DNA of 30,235 nucleotides, from positions 1 through 30,235 of the forward strand of contig JAHZDG010000023.1 of the NCBI GenBank assembly GCA_019422485.1, in the 5' to 3' direction. The notes below the pieces were generated by a model. The model did no database searches and was not told where the DNA came from. It worked only from the letters and a program-made list of their open reading frames with translations. This DNA is from Alistipes sp. Lineage in GTDB: Bacteria; Bacteroidota; Bacteroidia; Bacteroidales; Rikenellaceae. Of this stretch, positions 15,706-24,265 are shown one piece after another (position 1 is the first letter of the stretch; every line of letters begins with the position of its first letter). Both the position numbers and the translations under genes were made by a program.

Positions 15706-16674
15706 TTACATCATGTAGATTTCCAGTACTTTTCCTTCGCCTTTCAGAACTACTTCATCCAGACAGGCCGGTACCAGGATCGTTTCGCCTTTGGACAGGG
15801 TTTCCGTTCCGGCTCCCCAGGTCAGTTCCAGGTTGCCTTCCGTACCCATGTAGATGACGAAAGAGTCTTTGTCTTCGTGGTTGCGGGTCAGTTCTCCGCT
15901 CACTTCCACGACATTGGTGACGAAATAGGGCGAATTGACCAGATTGACCGCTTCGTTCTTACGCGGAGTGCGGGTCTTGTCGTACTGCTGTTTTGAATCG
16001 AAATCGATGGCATCCAGAGCCAGTTCGGTATGCAGTTCGCGTCCTTTGCCGTTGGCGTCCACCCGGTTCCAGTCGAATACCCGGTAAGTGATGTCGGAAG
16101 TTTGCTGAATTTCGGCGATCAGCAGGCCCCGACCGATGGCGTGGATGGTGCCGGCCGGAATGAAAAACGTATCGCCCGGTTTCACAGGTACTTTGTCCAG
16201 AATGTCGGCCAGCGTACCGTCGTTCACATGTTTCAGGTATTCTTCGCGGGTCACCGATTTGTTGAAGCCGACATACAGAGAGGCTCCCGGTTCGCAGGCC
16301 AGCACATACCACATTTCGGTTTTGCCGTATGAGTTGTGGCGTTCGCGGGCCAGTTGATCGTTCGGGTGAACCTGGATCGACAGATCGTCCTGGGCGTCGA
16401 TCAACTTGATCAACAGCGGGAAAAGCAAGCCGAATTGGTTGTAGATATGATCGCCGACCAGGTCGCCCATATAGACTTCGGTCAACTCTTCGAGGTTGTT
16501 GCCGGCGAGTTTGCCGTTCGCTACCACCGAGATGTCGCCCGGTACGGCCGACAGTTCCCAACTTTCGCCGATGCGTTTCCCGGCGGGTAATTTCTTGTTC
16601 ATGGCGCTGGCGAGCAGTTCGCCGCCCCAGATGCGCTCTTTGAAAAGAGGCTTGAATTTTAATGGATATAACAT
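15706..16674 (-). CDS. manA: Mannose-6-phosphate isomerase, class I (short form)
   Basis: The enzyme interconverts mannose-6-phosphate and fructose-6-phosphate, supplying GDP-mannose and related sugars or allowing mannose use. The 322-residue length fits the short Bacteroidota/Firmicute class. Zinc-site motifs are all present: QVHPND (101-106), GKTEMWYVL with Glu120, PAGTIHAIG with His178, and the catalytic-arginine segment TYRVFDW (Arg198). It is the first gene of a minus-strand unit with the dCMP deaminase (3-nt gap) and perhaps the DUF4435 - cysE - sulfatase genes further on. A TATTTTTG box at 16716-16709 lies 35 nt upstream of the start. Confidence 0.93.
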   Translation of the reverse strand: MLYPLKFKPLFKERIWGGELLASAMNKKLPAGKRIGESWELSAVPGDISVVANGKLAGNNLEELTEVYMGDLVGDHIYNQFGLLFPLLIKLIDAQDDLSIQVHPNDQLARERHNSYGKTEMWYVLACEPGASLYVGFNKSVTREEYLKHVNDGTLADILDKVPVKPGDTFFIPAGTIHAIGRGLLIAEIQQTSDITYRVFDWNRVDANGKGRELHTELALDAIDFDSKQQYDKTRTPRKNEAVNLVNSPYFVTNVVEVSGELTRNHEDKDSFVIYMGTEGNLELTWGAGTETLSKGETILVPACLDEVVLKGEGKVLEIYMM

Positions 16675-17008
16675 CTTTTGAATGATTGACTTCGTAAGAA
16701 TTTAGTGACAAAAATAACAATTTTGTGGGGATAAATCCATATCTTTGACCAATATCCCGATCAATTTGTCTGTGATGGAATTGCTGCGTGTCGAACAGGG
16801 TCTAAACGATCTGTTTTCCATACGGCATTGGGCGATGTCTCTCTGATTGTTTTGCAGAAATCTGTGTATAGACATTTGGGGTATTATGGACACAGAGGAA
16901 GCACCTTGATTCAGATTATTAGCCGAAACGGCTTTCCATAGGAGTTGTGTATGACGGGGTGATCCTCTATAATGAATGAAAAAACGCGTTATTTAATCGC
17001 TTGAGAAT
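16675..17008 (+). other. 334-nt gap between manA and galE with two divergent -7 boxes
   Basis: Two candidate -7 boxes face away from each other: TATTTTTG on the minus strand (16716-16709) toward manA, and TATCTTTG on the plus strand (16740-16747) with a TTTG 14 nt upstream, closer than usual. If the second is used, the transcript would start near 16754 and galE would have a leader of about 255 nt. That leader contains a 23-codon reading frame (16774-16845, ATG to TGA), a 7-bp stem TCTGTGT/ACACAGA (16861-16867 with 16890-16896) and a small hairpin AGCCG/CGGCT (16921-16933). I recognise no known riboswitch or small RNA. An alternative galE promoter nearer its start is possible but not visible. 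Confidence 0.35.
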
Positions 17009-18034
17009 ATGAAAGAATGTGTTTTGGTAACCGGAGGCGCGGGCTATATCGGCTCGCACACGACCGTGGAATTGATTGCTGCGGGCTATGACGTGGTGAT
17101 CGTGGATAACCTTTCCAATTCGGAAATGAAAGCCGTTGAAGGCGTACGAACCATTACGGGGGTAGATGTTCCTTTCGAACAGGTCGATTGTGGAGATAAG
17201 GAGGCGCTGGCCGGAGTGTTCGACCGCTATAAATTTAACTCGATCATCCATTTCGCCGCTTCGAAAGCCGTGGGGGAATCGGTCGAAAAGCCCTTGCTGT
17301 ATTACCGCAACAACATAGGTTCATTGATCAATGTGCTGGAACTGATGCGGGACAAAGGGGTGCGCAATCTGGTCTTTTCCTCATCGTGCACGGTATATGG
17401 ACAGCCTGAAGTGCTGCCGGTTACCGAACAGACGCCTCGTCAGCCGGCCACTTCGCCCTATGGCAATACGAAACAGATCAGCGAAGATATCATTCGGGAT
17501 ACGGTAGCGGCCTATCCGGCGCTGTACGGGATTGCATTGCGCTATTTCAATCCCATCGGGGCCCATCCTTCGGCTTTGATTGGGGAGTTGCCCAAAGGCG
17601 TTCCCGGCAATCTGGTACCCTATATGACCCAAACGGCAGCCGGGTTGCGTGAATGCCTGAGCGTATTCGGGGACGACTATAATACCCCGGACGGCTCGGC
17701 TATCCGTGATTATATTGATATTACTGACCTGGCGCGGGCTCACGTGGTTGCCGTAGATCGCATGGTACAGGGCAAGAGCAAAAGCCATTATGAGTTCTTC
17801 AATGTGGGAACCGGGCATGGAGTATCGGTATTGGAGCTGATTGCGGCTTTTGAACGGGCTACGGGCGTTAAAGTCAATCACCGGATTGTAGGCCGCCGGG
17901 CCGGAGACATCGAAAAGATCTGGGCCGATACCTCGTTTGCCAACCGGGAGCTGGGCTGGAAAGCGCAACGTAACATCGAGGACACCCTGGCTTCAGCTTG
18001 GGCTTGGGAAAAGAAGCTGCGCGGAATTCAATAA
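17009..18034 (+). CDS. galE: UDP-glucose 4-epimerase
   Basis: GalE interconverts UDP-glucose and UDP-galactose, for galactose use and for surface polysaccharide building blocks. The 341-residue protein is a short-chain dehydrogenase with the NAD-binding TGGAGYIGSH (glycines at 9, 10, 12, 15), the catalytic serine Ser126 in SSSCTVYG, and the YxxxK pair Tyr151/Lys155 (SPYGNTK). The UDP-sugar segment YFNPIGAHPSALIGE is typical. Length equals that of E. coli GalE. No galactose genes adjoin, which points to a role in envelope sugars. Two terminators follow, so it is probably transcribed alone. Confidence 0.95.
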   Translation: MKECVLVTGGAGYIGSHTTVELIAAGYDVVIVDNLSNSEMKAVEGVRTITGVDVPFEQVDCGDKEALAGVFDRYKFNSIIHFAASKAVGESVEKPLLYYRNNIGSLINVLELMRDKGVRNLVFSSSCTVYGQPEVLPVTEQTPRQPATSPYGNTKQISEDIIRDTVAAYPALYGIALRYFNPIGAHPSALIGELPKGVPGNLVPYMTQTAAGLRECLSVFGDDYNTPDGSAIRDYIDITDLARAHVVAVDRMVQGKSKSHYEFFNVGTGHGVSVLELIAAFERATGVKVNHRIVGRRAGDIEKIWADTSFANRELGWKAQRNIEDTLASAWAWEKKLRGIQ

Positions 18035-18061
18035 TATTTGAATGGCAGACTTAGAACATAG

Positions 18062-18092
18062 AAAGGAGCGGAAGTGATCTTCCGCTCCTTTT
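18062..18092 (+). terminator. Rho-independent terminator after galE
   Basis: A perfect 13-bp stem (18062-18074 with 18079-18091) around the loop TGAT, running into T's, starts 27 nt after the galE stop codon. Confidence 0.93.
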
Positions 18093-18157
18093 GTATGGAG
18101 AGCCCATATGGGATGACATATATCTGGAGCCCGAGGATAAGGTCTGACAGCCCGATA

Positions 18158-18189
18158 AAAAAAGCGTATCGGTTTCGATACGCTTTTTT
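18158..18189. terminator. Bidirectional terminator between galE and sdhCAB
   Basis: A perfect 14-bp stem (18158-18171 with 18176-18189) with loop GTTT, A-run on the left and T-run on the right, works from either side. It lies 63 nt past the sdhB stop on the minus strand and is a second barrier for galE transcripts. The bases between the two terminators show no gene. Confidence 0.93.
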
Positions 18190-18251
18190 AGTGTGGATTC
18201 GGAGCCTGTGTCCAATGAGTGATCCGTCAGGACTCCTCCTCTATGTGGCGA

Positions 18252-18995
18252 TTAGTCTTTCAGTTTGGCTGAAAGGAATTCGCGGTTCAGACGGGCGATG
18301 TGGGCGATCGAAATGCCTTTGGGGCATTGAGCTTCGCAGGCACCGGTGTTGGTGCAGGCGCCGAAGCCCAGTTCGTCCATTTTGGCTACCATGGCTTTGG
18401 CACGGCGAGCGCCTTCTACGCGACCTTGCGGCAGTTTGGCCAGTGAAGATACACGAGCGGCAACGAACAACATGGCCGAACCGTTTTTGCAGGTAGCTAC
18501 ACAAGCGCCGCAACCGATGCAGGCAGCCGCATCCATACTTTCGTCGGCATCAGCCTTGGGAATGGGAATGGAGTTGGCATCGGGTACCCCACCGGTGTTC
18601 ACCGAAATGAACCCGCCGGCTTGCAGAATCTTGTCGAAGGCGCTACGATCGACAGCCAAGTCTTTGATCACCGGGAAGGCACGTGAACGCCACGGTTCGA
18701 TGGTGATAGTGTCGCCGTCTTTGAATTTGCGCATGTGCAGCTGGCAGGTGGTGATTTCCGTGTCGGGCCCGTGAGCGAAGCCGTTGATATGCAACGAGCA
18801 CATCCCACAGATGCCTTCGCGGCAGTCATGGTCGAACACGACGGGATCTTCGCCTTTGTGGATCAGGTCGTTGTTCAGAATATCCAGCATTTCGAGGAAA
18901 GAAGTGTCCGGGGAGATGTTTTCCACCTTATAGGTTACGAATTTTCCCGGGGCTTTGGCGTTCTTCTGACGCCATATCTTTAAAGTCAAATTCAT
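18252..18995 (-). CDS. sdhB: Succinate dehydrogenase/fumarate reductase iron-sulfur subunit
   Basis: SdhB passes electrons between the flavoprotein and the membrane cytochrome. The 247-residue protein holds a 2Fe-2S ferredoxin domain with Cys58, 63, 66 and 84 (DCREGICGMC and TTC), and a C-terminal domain with CIGCGACVATC (Cys159, 162, 165, 169) and CTNTGACEAQCPKG (Cys214, 220, 224) for the 4Fe-4S and 3Fe-4S centres. It is the last gene of the operon, 30 nt after sdhA and before a strong terminator. In anaerobic Bacteroidales this complex commonly works as fumarate reductase with menaquinol, making succinate; direction cannot be decided from sequence. Confidence 0.95.
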   Translation of the reverse strand: MNLTLKIWRQKNAKAPGKFVTYKVENISPDTSFLEMLDILNNDLIHKGEDPVVFDHDCREGICGMCSLHINGFAHGPDTEITTCQLHMRKFKDGDTITIEPWRSRAFPVIKDLAVDRSAFDKILQAGGFISVNTGGVPDANSIPIPKADADESMDAAACIGCGACVATCKNGSAMLFVAARVSSLAKLPQGRVEGARRAKAMVAKMDELGFGACTNTGACEAQCPKGISIAHIARLNREFLSAKLKD

Positions 18996-19025
18996 GTTCG
19001 TTAATTTTAAAGTCCTAATCCGGCG

Positions 19026-20969
19026 TTAGTCTTTGTAGTTACGTTGAGCCAGGTGTACGGCTTCGAATACCAACGGTTCTTTTTCGAGCTTGGGCTCCTG
19101 ATCGGGACCTTGGTATTCCCATACGCCTACATAGGCGAAATGTTCGTCGTCACGCAGCGCTTCGCCTTCGGGGGTTTGGTATTCCACGCGGAAGTGACCA
19201 CCGCAAGATTCCTGACGATGCAGACCGTCGCGGGCCATCAGCTCGCCCAGTTCCAAGAAGTCGGCCAGACGAATGGCTTTTTCCAATTCCTGGTTGAATT
19301 CTTCGTTGGTACCCGGGATACGGACATTTTTCCAGAAATCCTTGCGCAAAGCCTGAATTTCGGTGATGGCTTTTTCGAGGCTTTCTTTGGTACGGGCCAT
19401 CCCCACATTTTCCCACATGATGTGACCCAGTTTCTTGTGGATATCGTCCACCGATTCTTTCCCTTGGATCGAGAGCAGTTTGGCGATCTTTTCTTTGACG
19501 GCTTTTTCGGCTGCGGCGAATTCGGGAGCGTCGGTGTTGACTTTCGGCGACTGGATTTCGTGCGAGAGGTAGTCACCGATGGTATAAGGCAGTACGAAGT
19601 AACCGTCGGCCAGACCCTGCATCAGAGCCGATGCACCCAGACGGTTGGCGCCGTGGTCAGAGAAGTTGGCTTCCCCGATGGCGTACAGACCCGGGATGGT
19701 GGTCATCAGGTTGTAGTCTACCCAGATACCGCCCATGGTGTAGTGAACGGCCGGATAGATCATCATCGGTTCGTGATAGGGGTTCACGTCGGTGATCTTT
19801 TCGTACATCTGGAAGAGGTTCCCGTAACGGGCACGGATCACGTCTTCACCCAGACGGTCGATAGCGGTCTTGAAGTCGAGGAATACGGCCAGACCGGTTT
19901 CGTTCACCCCGTAACCGGCGTCGCAACGTTCCTTGGCGGCACGCGAAGCCACGTCACGCGGTACCAGGTTCCCGAAGGCCGGGTAACGGCGTTCGAGGTA
20001 GTAGTCGCGATCTTCTTCCGGGATGTCAGAAGCCTTTTTCTTTTTGGCGCGGATCAGTTCCACGTCTTCTTTTTTCTTGGGAACCCAGATACGACCGTCG
20101 TTACGCAACGATTCGGACATCAGGGTCAGTTTCGACTGCTGCGTTCCGTGAACGGGGATACAGGTCGGGTGGATCTGCGTGAAGCAGGGGTTAGCGAAGC
20201 AGGCGCCTTTTTTGTAGCACTGCCAAGCGGCCGAACCGTTGGAGTTCATGGCGTTGGTCGACAGGAAGAATACGTTCCCATAACCACCGGTAGCGATAAC
20301 TACGGCGTGAGCCCCGAAGCGTTCGATTTCGCCGGTAATCAGGTTACGGGTGATGATCCCGCGGGCTTTGCCGTCGATCATGACCAGGTCAAGCATTTCG
20401 TGACGCGGATAGCTCTTCACGCTGCCTTTGGCGATCTGGCGGTTAAGGGCAGCATAGGCACCCAGCAACAGCTGCTGACCGGTCTGGCCGCGGGCATAGA
20501 ACGTACGTGATACCTGAGCACCCCCGAAGGAGCGGTTATCGAGCAATCCACCGTAATCGCGGGCGAAGGGTACCCCTTGAGCGACGCACTGGTCGATGAT
20601 GTTGTTCGACACTTCGGCCAGACGATATACGTTGGCTTCACGAGCCCGGTAGTCACCCCCTTTGATGGTGTCATAGAACAGACGGAATACCGAGTCGTTG
20701 TCGTTCTGGTAGTTTTTAGCGGCGTTGATCCCCCCTTGAGCGGCGATCGAGTGTGCACGACGGGGAGAGTCGCTGATGCAGAATATCTTGACGTTGTAGC
20801 CCAGTTCGCCCAGAGAAGCAGCAGCCGATGCGCCCCCCAGACCGGTCCCAACGACGATGATGTCCAGTTTGCGCTTGTTAGCCGGGCTGACTACTCTGAT
20901 GTCAGCTTTGTGTTTGCTCCATTTCTCGGCCAACGGGCCGGCCGGAATTTTCGAATCTAACTTTGCCAT
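19026..20969 (-). CDS. sdhA: Succinate dehydrogenase/fumarate reductase flavoprotein subunit
   Basis: SdhA carries the dicarboxylate site and covalent FAD. The 647-residue protein begins its FAD domain with DIIVVGTGLGGASAA (36-50). His73 in RRAHSIAAQGG is placed like the covalent FAD histidine of the family. Later motifs include the substrate-site HPTCIPVHG and the C-terminal GASALMQGLADG. The length and motifs fit the epsilonproteobacterial/Bacteroidota type that pairs with a single large cytochrome b subunit. It sits 36 nt after sdhC and 30 nt before sdhB. Confidence 0.96.
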   Translation of the reverse strand: MAKLDSKIPAGPLAEKWSKHKADIRVVSPANKRKLDIIVVGTGLGGASAAASLGELGYNVKIFCISDSPRRAHSIAAQGGINAAKNYQNDNDSVFRLFYDTIKGGDYRAREANVYRLAEVSNNIIDQCVAQGVPFARDYGGLLDNRSFGGAQVSRTFYARGQTGQQLLLGAYAALNRQIAKGSVKSYPRHEMLDLVMIDGKARGIITRNLITGEIERFGAHAVVIATGGYGNVFFLSTNAMNSNGSAAWQCYKKGACFANPCFTQIHPTCIPVHGTQQSKLTLMSESLRNDGRIWVPKKKEDVELIRAKKKKASDIPEEDRDYYLERRYPAFGNLVPRDVASRAAKERCDAGYGVNETGLAVFLDFKTAIDRLGEDVIRARYGNLFQMYEKITDVNPYHEPMMIYPAVHYTMGGIWVDYNLMTTIPGLYAIGEANFSDHGANRLGASALMQGLADGYFVLPYTIGDYLSHEIQSPKVNTDAPEFAAAEKAVKEKIAKLLSIQGKESVDDIHKKLGHIMWENVGMARTKESLEKAITEIQALRKDFWKNVRIPGTNEEFNQELEKAIRLADFLELGELMARDGLHRQESCGGHFRVEYQTPEGEALRDDEHFAYVGVWEYQGPDQEPKLEKEPLVFEAVHLAQRNYKD

Positions 20970-21005
20970 AATCTTGTATTGTCTTATTTTACGATTCAGG
21001 ATGGA

Positions 21006-21692
21006 TTAGCACGCACCCCCGCAGAAGCTGCGCAGGAAGAATACGATGACTACCAGGGCGAAGCAAAGCATCACCACCGTGGCGAAAATGTTTGCAATGC
21101 ATTTCCAGCGTTTGATCCAGATCTGGTTGTCCCAGCCGAGGGTTTGGAAGGCGCTCCAGAACCCGTGAGTGAGGTGGAACCACAGAGCGGCGAACCATAC
21201 CAGGTAGAGGATTACGAATACCGGGCTGCTGAACAGGCTGGCGATGTAAGAGGCACCGTCGGCGGGGCTGAAGGGACCTACTTGTTCACCGACCAGTTCG
21301 GCGAACTGCATGTTGTACCAGAAGTTGTAGAAGTGCAGCAGCAGGCCCAGGATCACGATCACACCCAGCACGAACATGTTTTTCGAAGCCCAGCTGACGC
21401 CTTCTTCTTTTTTGGAAACCGCATAACGTTGGTTACCGCGGGCCTGACGGTTTTTGATGGTCAGGATAAAGGCGTAGATGATGTGAAACAGGAAACCGGC
21501 AGCCAGTACCAGGGTTCCGACCAAAGCATACCAGTGAGCTCCGAGGAATTCGCAGATCATGTTGTAGGCTTCGGTAGAGAAGACGGCCACAAGGTTCATC
21601 GACATGTGGAACAGCAGAAACAGGATCAGAAAGAGACCTGAGATACTCATAATCAACTTTCTGCCGATTGAGGAAGAGAACAAATTGCCCAT
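21006..21692 (-). CDS. sdhC: Succinate dehydrogenase/fumarate reductase cytochrome b subunit
   Basis: This 228-residue membrane protein anchors SdhAB and exchanges electrons with menaquinone through heme b. Five membrane segments are visible at about 13-36, 58-79, 105-121, 157-173 and 199-220. Histidines at 29, 70, 120 and 173/176 lie in or at the ends of these segments, consistent with two b-type hemes as in the di-heme type B complexes (Wolinella, Bacillus). I start at the ATG at 21692 (MGNLFSSSIGRK), because the longer frame to 21800 would include the promoter region. It is the first gene of sdhCAB, preceded by a good promoter. Confidence 0.93.
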   Translation of the reverse strand: MGNLFSSSIGRKLIMSISGLFLILFLLFHMSMNLVAVFSTEAYNMICEFLGAHWYALVGTLVLAAGFLFHIIYAFILTIKNRQARGNQRYAVSKKEEGVSWASKNMFVLGVIVILGLLLHFYNFWYNMQFAELVGEQVGPFSPADGASYIASLFSSPVFVILYLVWFAALWFHLTHGFWSAFQTLGWDNQIWIKRWKCIANIFATVVMLCFALVVIVFFLRSFCGGAC

Positions 21693-21797
21693 AAGTAAGT
21701 TTGTTAGAAAATTTATGTCATCAATTAAATAAATGCGGGGGCGGAAAACGGGATGGGTTCGGTGTGCGATATGACCTCCCGAATCCTTCCCGTGCCA

Positions 21798-21829
21798 CAA
21801 AGGTATCTGATTGTTTTTGAAATAACAAT
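21798..21829 (-). promoter_or_regulatory. Promoter of the sdhCAB operon
   Basis: On the minus strand an ATTG (21829-21826) is followed after a 20-nt spacer by TACCTTTG (21805-21798), a good Bacteroidota promoter. Start would be near 21791, giving a leader of about 100 nt to the sdhC ATG at 21692. Confidence 0.75.
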
Positions 21830-22080
21830 CCTTAGGGCCTCTTTGTCGGTAAATTTTTTGCGAAAAAAAGAGGTTTTTTCTCTTTGATCCGGTGCTTTAG
21901 GGGGTGAATGGGTCTTTTCGGGAGGTTTTGGAGGGGAAGCGCCGGAGGAGGTGATCGTTGGAGCGGGCGGTTGCCGGCCGGCTTGAAAGCAGGTCAAAAA
22001 GGAAAACTTTTCCGGGGAAACGCTGTGCGGGGTGCAAAGAAAGTGTGCCGTGGAGGGGTGAAATGTTTCGTTATTTTCGT
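21830..22080. other. G-rich divergent gap between sdhCAB and the sugar kinase
   Basis: No gene is recognised here. The plus strand is unusually rich in G, and the run of G tracts at 21900-21936 (GGGGG, GGG, GGG, GGGG with loops of 5, 7 and 10 nt) could fold as a G-quadruplex. Before it lies a weak hairpin AAAGAG/CTCTTT (21867-21885). A Pro/Ser-rich open frame on the minus strand is not convincing as a gene. Confidence 0.3.
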
Positions 22081-22088
22081 TAAATTTG
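22081..22088 (+). promoter_or_regulatory. -7 box in front of the PfkB kinase
   Basis: TAAATTTG matches the TAnnTTTG consensus, with start expected near 22095. No TTTG or TTG is found at the right distance upstream. The kinase ATG at 22151 would then have a leader of about 55 nt. Confidence 0.45.
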
Positions 22089-22150
22089 ACAGCTGAGCCT
22101 TTGGAGAGGGCTCACGGGAAATGAAACCGTTTAATCAGGAAACGAATCAT

Positions 22151-23044
22151 ATGGAAAAACAGACTGTGCGGCAGCGAGTTGTCGGAATCGGAGAATTGTT
22201 GTGGGATATGTTGCCGGAGGGCAAGACTCCGGGCGGAGCTACGGCCAATTTTGCGTACCATGTATCGCAATTCGGCTTGGAGGGTGTGGTGGTCAGTGCT
22301 GTGGGCAATGATCCTTTGGGGGATGAATTGAAGACGCTGTTGGAGTCGCGGGGCGTGAATACCTGCCTCCAGCGCAACGATTATCCGACCGGAAGCGTGT
22401 TGGTCGAGCTGGACGCACAGGGAATTCCGGCTTATACCATTCGGGAACATACCGCCTGGGATCACATATTGTTCGATGAGACGCTGTTGAAAATGGCGTC
22501 GGGGTGTGCTGCGGCCAGTTTCGGTTCGCTGGCTCAGCGGGAAGAGGCCTCCCGGGAGAGCATCCGTCGCTTTTTGCAGAGCATGCCTTCGGAAAGCTGG
22601 CGGATCTTCGATATCAATCTGCGTCAGTCTTTTTATACGGAAGCGGTGATCAAAGGTTCGTTGGAATGTTGCAACGTTTTGAAGATTAACGACGAGGAGT
22701 TGGTTGTGCTGGCTCGGATGTTTGCTCTGGGAGAGGGGTCTCAGGAGGAACTTTGTCGTCGGATCATGGAACGCTATCCGTTGCGGGCATTGATTCTGAC
22801 TTGCGGCAGCCGGGGCAGTTATGTCTTTACGGAAGAGGAATCGTCGTATCGGGAAACGCCTCGTGTGGAGGTGGTCGATACGGTCGGTGCCGGAGACTCG
22901 TTTACCGGCAGTTTTTGTGCGGCGCTGTTGCGGGGAAAATCGATCCCGGAAGCGCATGCCCTGGCGGTGGATGTGGCCGCGTATGTCTGCAGCCAGGCGG
23001 GAGGAATGCCGCCCATGCCTGAAGAGTTGAAGAATCGTTTGTAG
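22151..23044 (+). CDS. PfkB-family carbohydrate kinase (fructokinase-like)
   Basis: From the ATG at 22151 the protein has 297 residues. It begins with the substrate loop IGELLWDMLPEGKTPGGATANFAYH written here in parts: IGELLWDMLPEG then TPGGATANF, close to fructokinases. The PfkB signature DTVGAGDSFTGSF contains the catalytic Asp249. It would phosphorylate a sugar, most likely fructose, with ATP in the cytoplasm; ribose or another ketose is not excluded. An in-frame ATG at 22121 would add ten residues (MKPFNQETNH) not seen in the family, so the shorter start is preferred. It is followed after 58 nt by the cyclo-ligase gene. Confidence 0.87.
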   Translation: MEKQTVRQRVVGIGELLWDMLPEGKTPGGATANFAYHVSQFGLEGVVVSAVGNDPLGDELKTLLESRGVNTCLQRNDYPTGSVLVELDAQGIPAYTIREHTAWDHILFDETLLKMASGCAAASFGSLAQREEASRESIRRFLQSMPSESWRIFDINLRQSFYTEAVIKGSLECCNVLKINDEELVVLARMFALGEGSQEELCRRIMERYPLRALILTCGSRGSYVFTEEESSYRETPRVEVVDTVGAGDSFTGSFCAALLRGKSIPEAHALAVDVAAYVCSQAGGMPPMPEELKNRL

Positions 23045-23102
23045 CAGACGCTCCCTACAGATAGAGTTCTGGGGCCTTTTATGAAAAAGTCAGAAAATTT
23101 TC

Positions 23103-23717
23103 ATGAATCATACGTTGAAAGGTATTGTTCCGCAACGCTTGCCGGCTGAGGCCGACAAAAGAAGTGTTCGTCGGGCGGTGAAGGCACAGTGGGCGTTGTG
23201 TGATCCGGAGGAGAGACTCGATCGCTCGGGTCGTATCATGGAAATGTTGGAGTCGCTGCCGGAGTTCAAACAAGCGCAAACCCTGTTGATGTATTGGTCG
23301 ATGTCCCGGGAGGTCGATACCCAGGCTGCGGTGCGTCGATGGTCGGTCGGCAAACGGATTTTGTTGCCGGTCATGGCGGGCGATCACCTGCTGTTAAAAC
23401 CCTATACGGGGGATGAGAATCTGGTGTGTCATCCCTGGGGCGTGTGGGAGCCGGCCTCCGGGCCGAGTGTGCCGCTCCGTGAGGTTGATTTAGTGGTTAC
23501 TCCCGGTGCGGCCTTCGATCTGGAGGGAGGCAGGCTGGGATATGGCAAGGGTTTCTACGATCGGTTGTTGAGTTCGCCGGAGGCCGGCTCGTGCCGAAGC
23601 GTAGGGGTTTGTTTCGACTTTCAGTGGTACGATCGGCTGCCCCGGGAAGCGCATGATGTGGCGGTGAATCGGGTGATCGTGGGAGCTGCGCGGGAGGTCT
23701 GGGTGCATAATCCGTAG
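23103..23717 (+). CDS. 5-formyltetrahydrofolate cyclo-ligase
   Basis: The enzyme turns 5-formyl-THF into 5,10-methenyl-THF with ATP, returning a stored folate to one-carbon metabolism. The 204-residue protein has the family motifs VDLVVTPGAAFD (128-139) and GRLGYGKGFYDR (143-154), which bind ATP phosphate and folate, and the C-terminal EAHDVAVNRVIV. The Arg/Lys-rich helix RSVRRAVKAQ near the start is typical. Size is normal. It may share a transcript with the kinase upstream. Confidence 0.94.
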   Translation: MNHTLKGIVPQRLPAEADKRSVRRAVKAQWALCDPEERLDRSGRIMEMLESLPEFKQAQTLLMYWSMSREVDTQAAVRRWSVGKRILLPVMAGDHLLLKPYTGDENLVCHPWGVWEPASGPSVPLREVDLVVTPGAAFDLEGGRLGYGKGFYDRLLSSPEAGSCRSVGVCFDFQWYDRLPREAHDVAVNRVIVGAAREVWVHNP

Positions 23718-23746
23718 CGAAAAGACGAAATGCCCCGCAAAATCGT

Positions 23747-23754
23747 TATCTTTG
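23747..23754 (+). promoter_or_regulatory. -7 box of the seven-gene membrane/hemD/rnpA run
   Basis: TATCTTTG matches the consensus. A start near 23761 would put the first ATG (23774) only about 13 nt into the transcript. No clear -33 TTTG is seen at 17-23 nt. Its place directly before a long gene run supports it. Confidence 0.55.
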
Positions 23755-23773
23755 TGCTCAAATCTGATGACTT

Positions 23774-24238
23774 ATGAAACAATATCTGATACGTTCTGTC
23801 AAATACCTCATTTGGTTGACGATCCTGTTTATGGTGGTCTTCCTGCTGATGATCCTTACAGGGGGTTCGCAGGTGGGAGCGGCCGAAAGCCTGGAACTCC
23901 TGTTCGGTAGTTCGCGTGGGACGATGATGATTTGTGCCATTGTTTTTCTGGCCTTGTTGTACCCGCGCTATGGTTTTGTGAATCGGGAGATTCGGGTCGA
24001 TCTGTCTGAAAATCGGGACGTCGTGCTGGAAGCCTTTTCCCGGAGCGGTTACCGTCTGATGGAAGAGACAGAGGCCGGAATGGTCTTTCGGGCCGATGCC
24101 GGATGGAAACGGGCCTTGTTGCTGTGGGAAGATACGTTGCGTGTGGTCCCGACGCCGGCCGGATTTGCCATTGAGGGATTGCGCAGAGAGGCCGTTAAGG
24201 TGGAATTCCGCCTCAAACCGATGCTCCGGGGAGAGTAA
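23774..24238 (+). CDS. Small membrane protein of unknown function
   Basis: I do not recognise a named family in this 154-residue protein. It has two hydrophobic segments, about 11-30 and 49-66, with the loop GGSQVGAAESLELLFGSSRG between them. A soluble domain of about 85 residues (70-154), beta-rich and with many charged residues, follows and probably faces the cytoplasm. It is the first gene of the run and is followed after 27 nt by the S41 protease, which suggests some envelope task. Confidence 0.75.
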   Translation: MKQYLIRSVKYLIWLTILFMVVFLLMILTGGSQVGAAESLELLFGSSRGTMMICAIVFLALLYPRYGFVNREIRVDLSENRDVVLEAFSRSGYRLMEETEAGMVFRADAGWKRALLLWEDTLRVVPTPAGFAIEGLRREAVKVEFRLKPMLRGE

Positions 24239-24265
24239 CCGGGCGTGTGTGATGGAGAATAGATT

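Noticed and set aside
16702..16893. 63-codon minus-strand frame between manA and galE
   Set aside because: No domain, no start signal, and it overlaps the promoter region of manA.
16880..16915. SRP RNA-like GGAAGCA motif in the gap before galE
   Set aside because: The GAGGAAGCACC segment recalls the SRP RNA loop, but the opposite strand of the loop (CAGG side) and a closing helix are missing.
19044..20510. 488-codon plus-strand frame opposite sdhA
   Set aside because: Exact antisense shadow of a clear sdhA with all motifs; composition rich in Val/Phe/Gly as expected for a mirror frame.
21725..21997. 90-codon Pro/Ser-rich minus-strand frame in the sdhCAB - kinase gap
   Set aside because: It crosses the sdhC promoter, has no recognisable domain and reflects G-richness of the plus strand.
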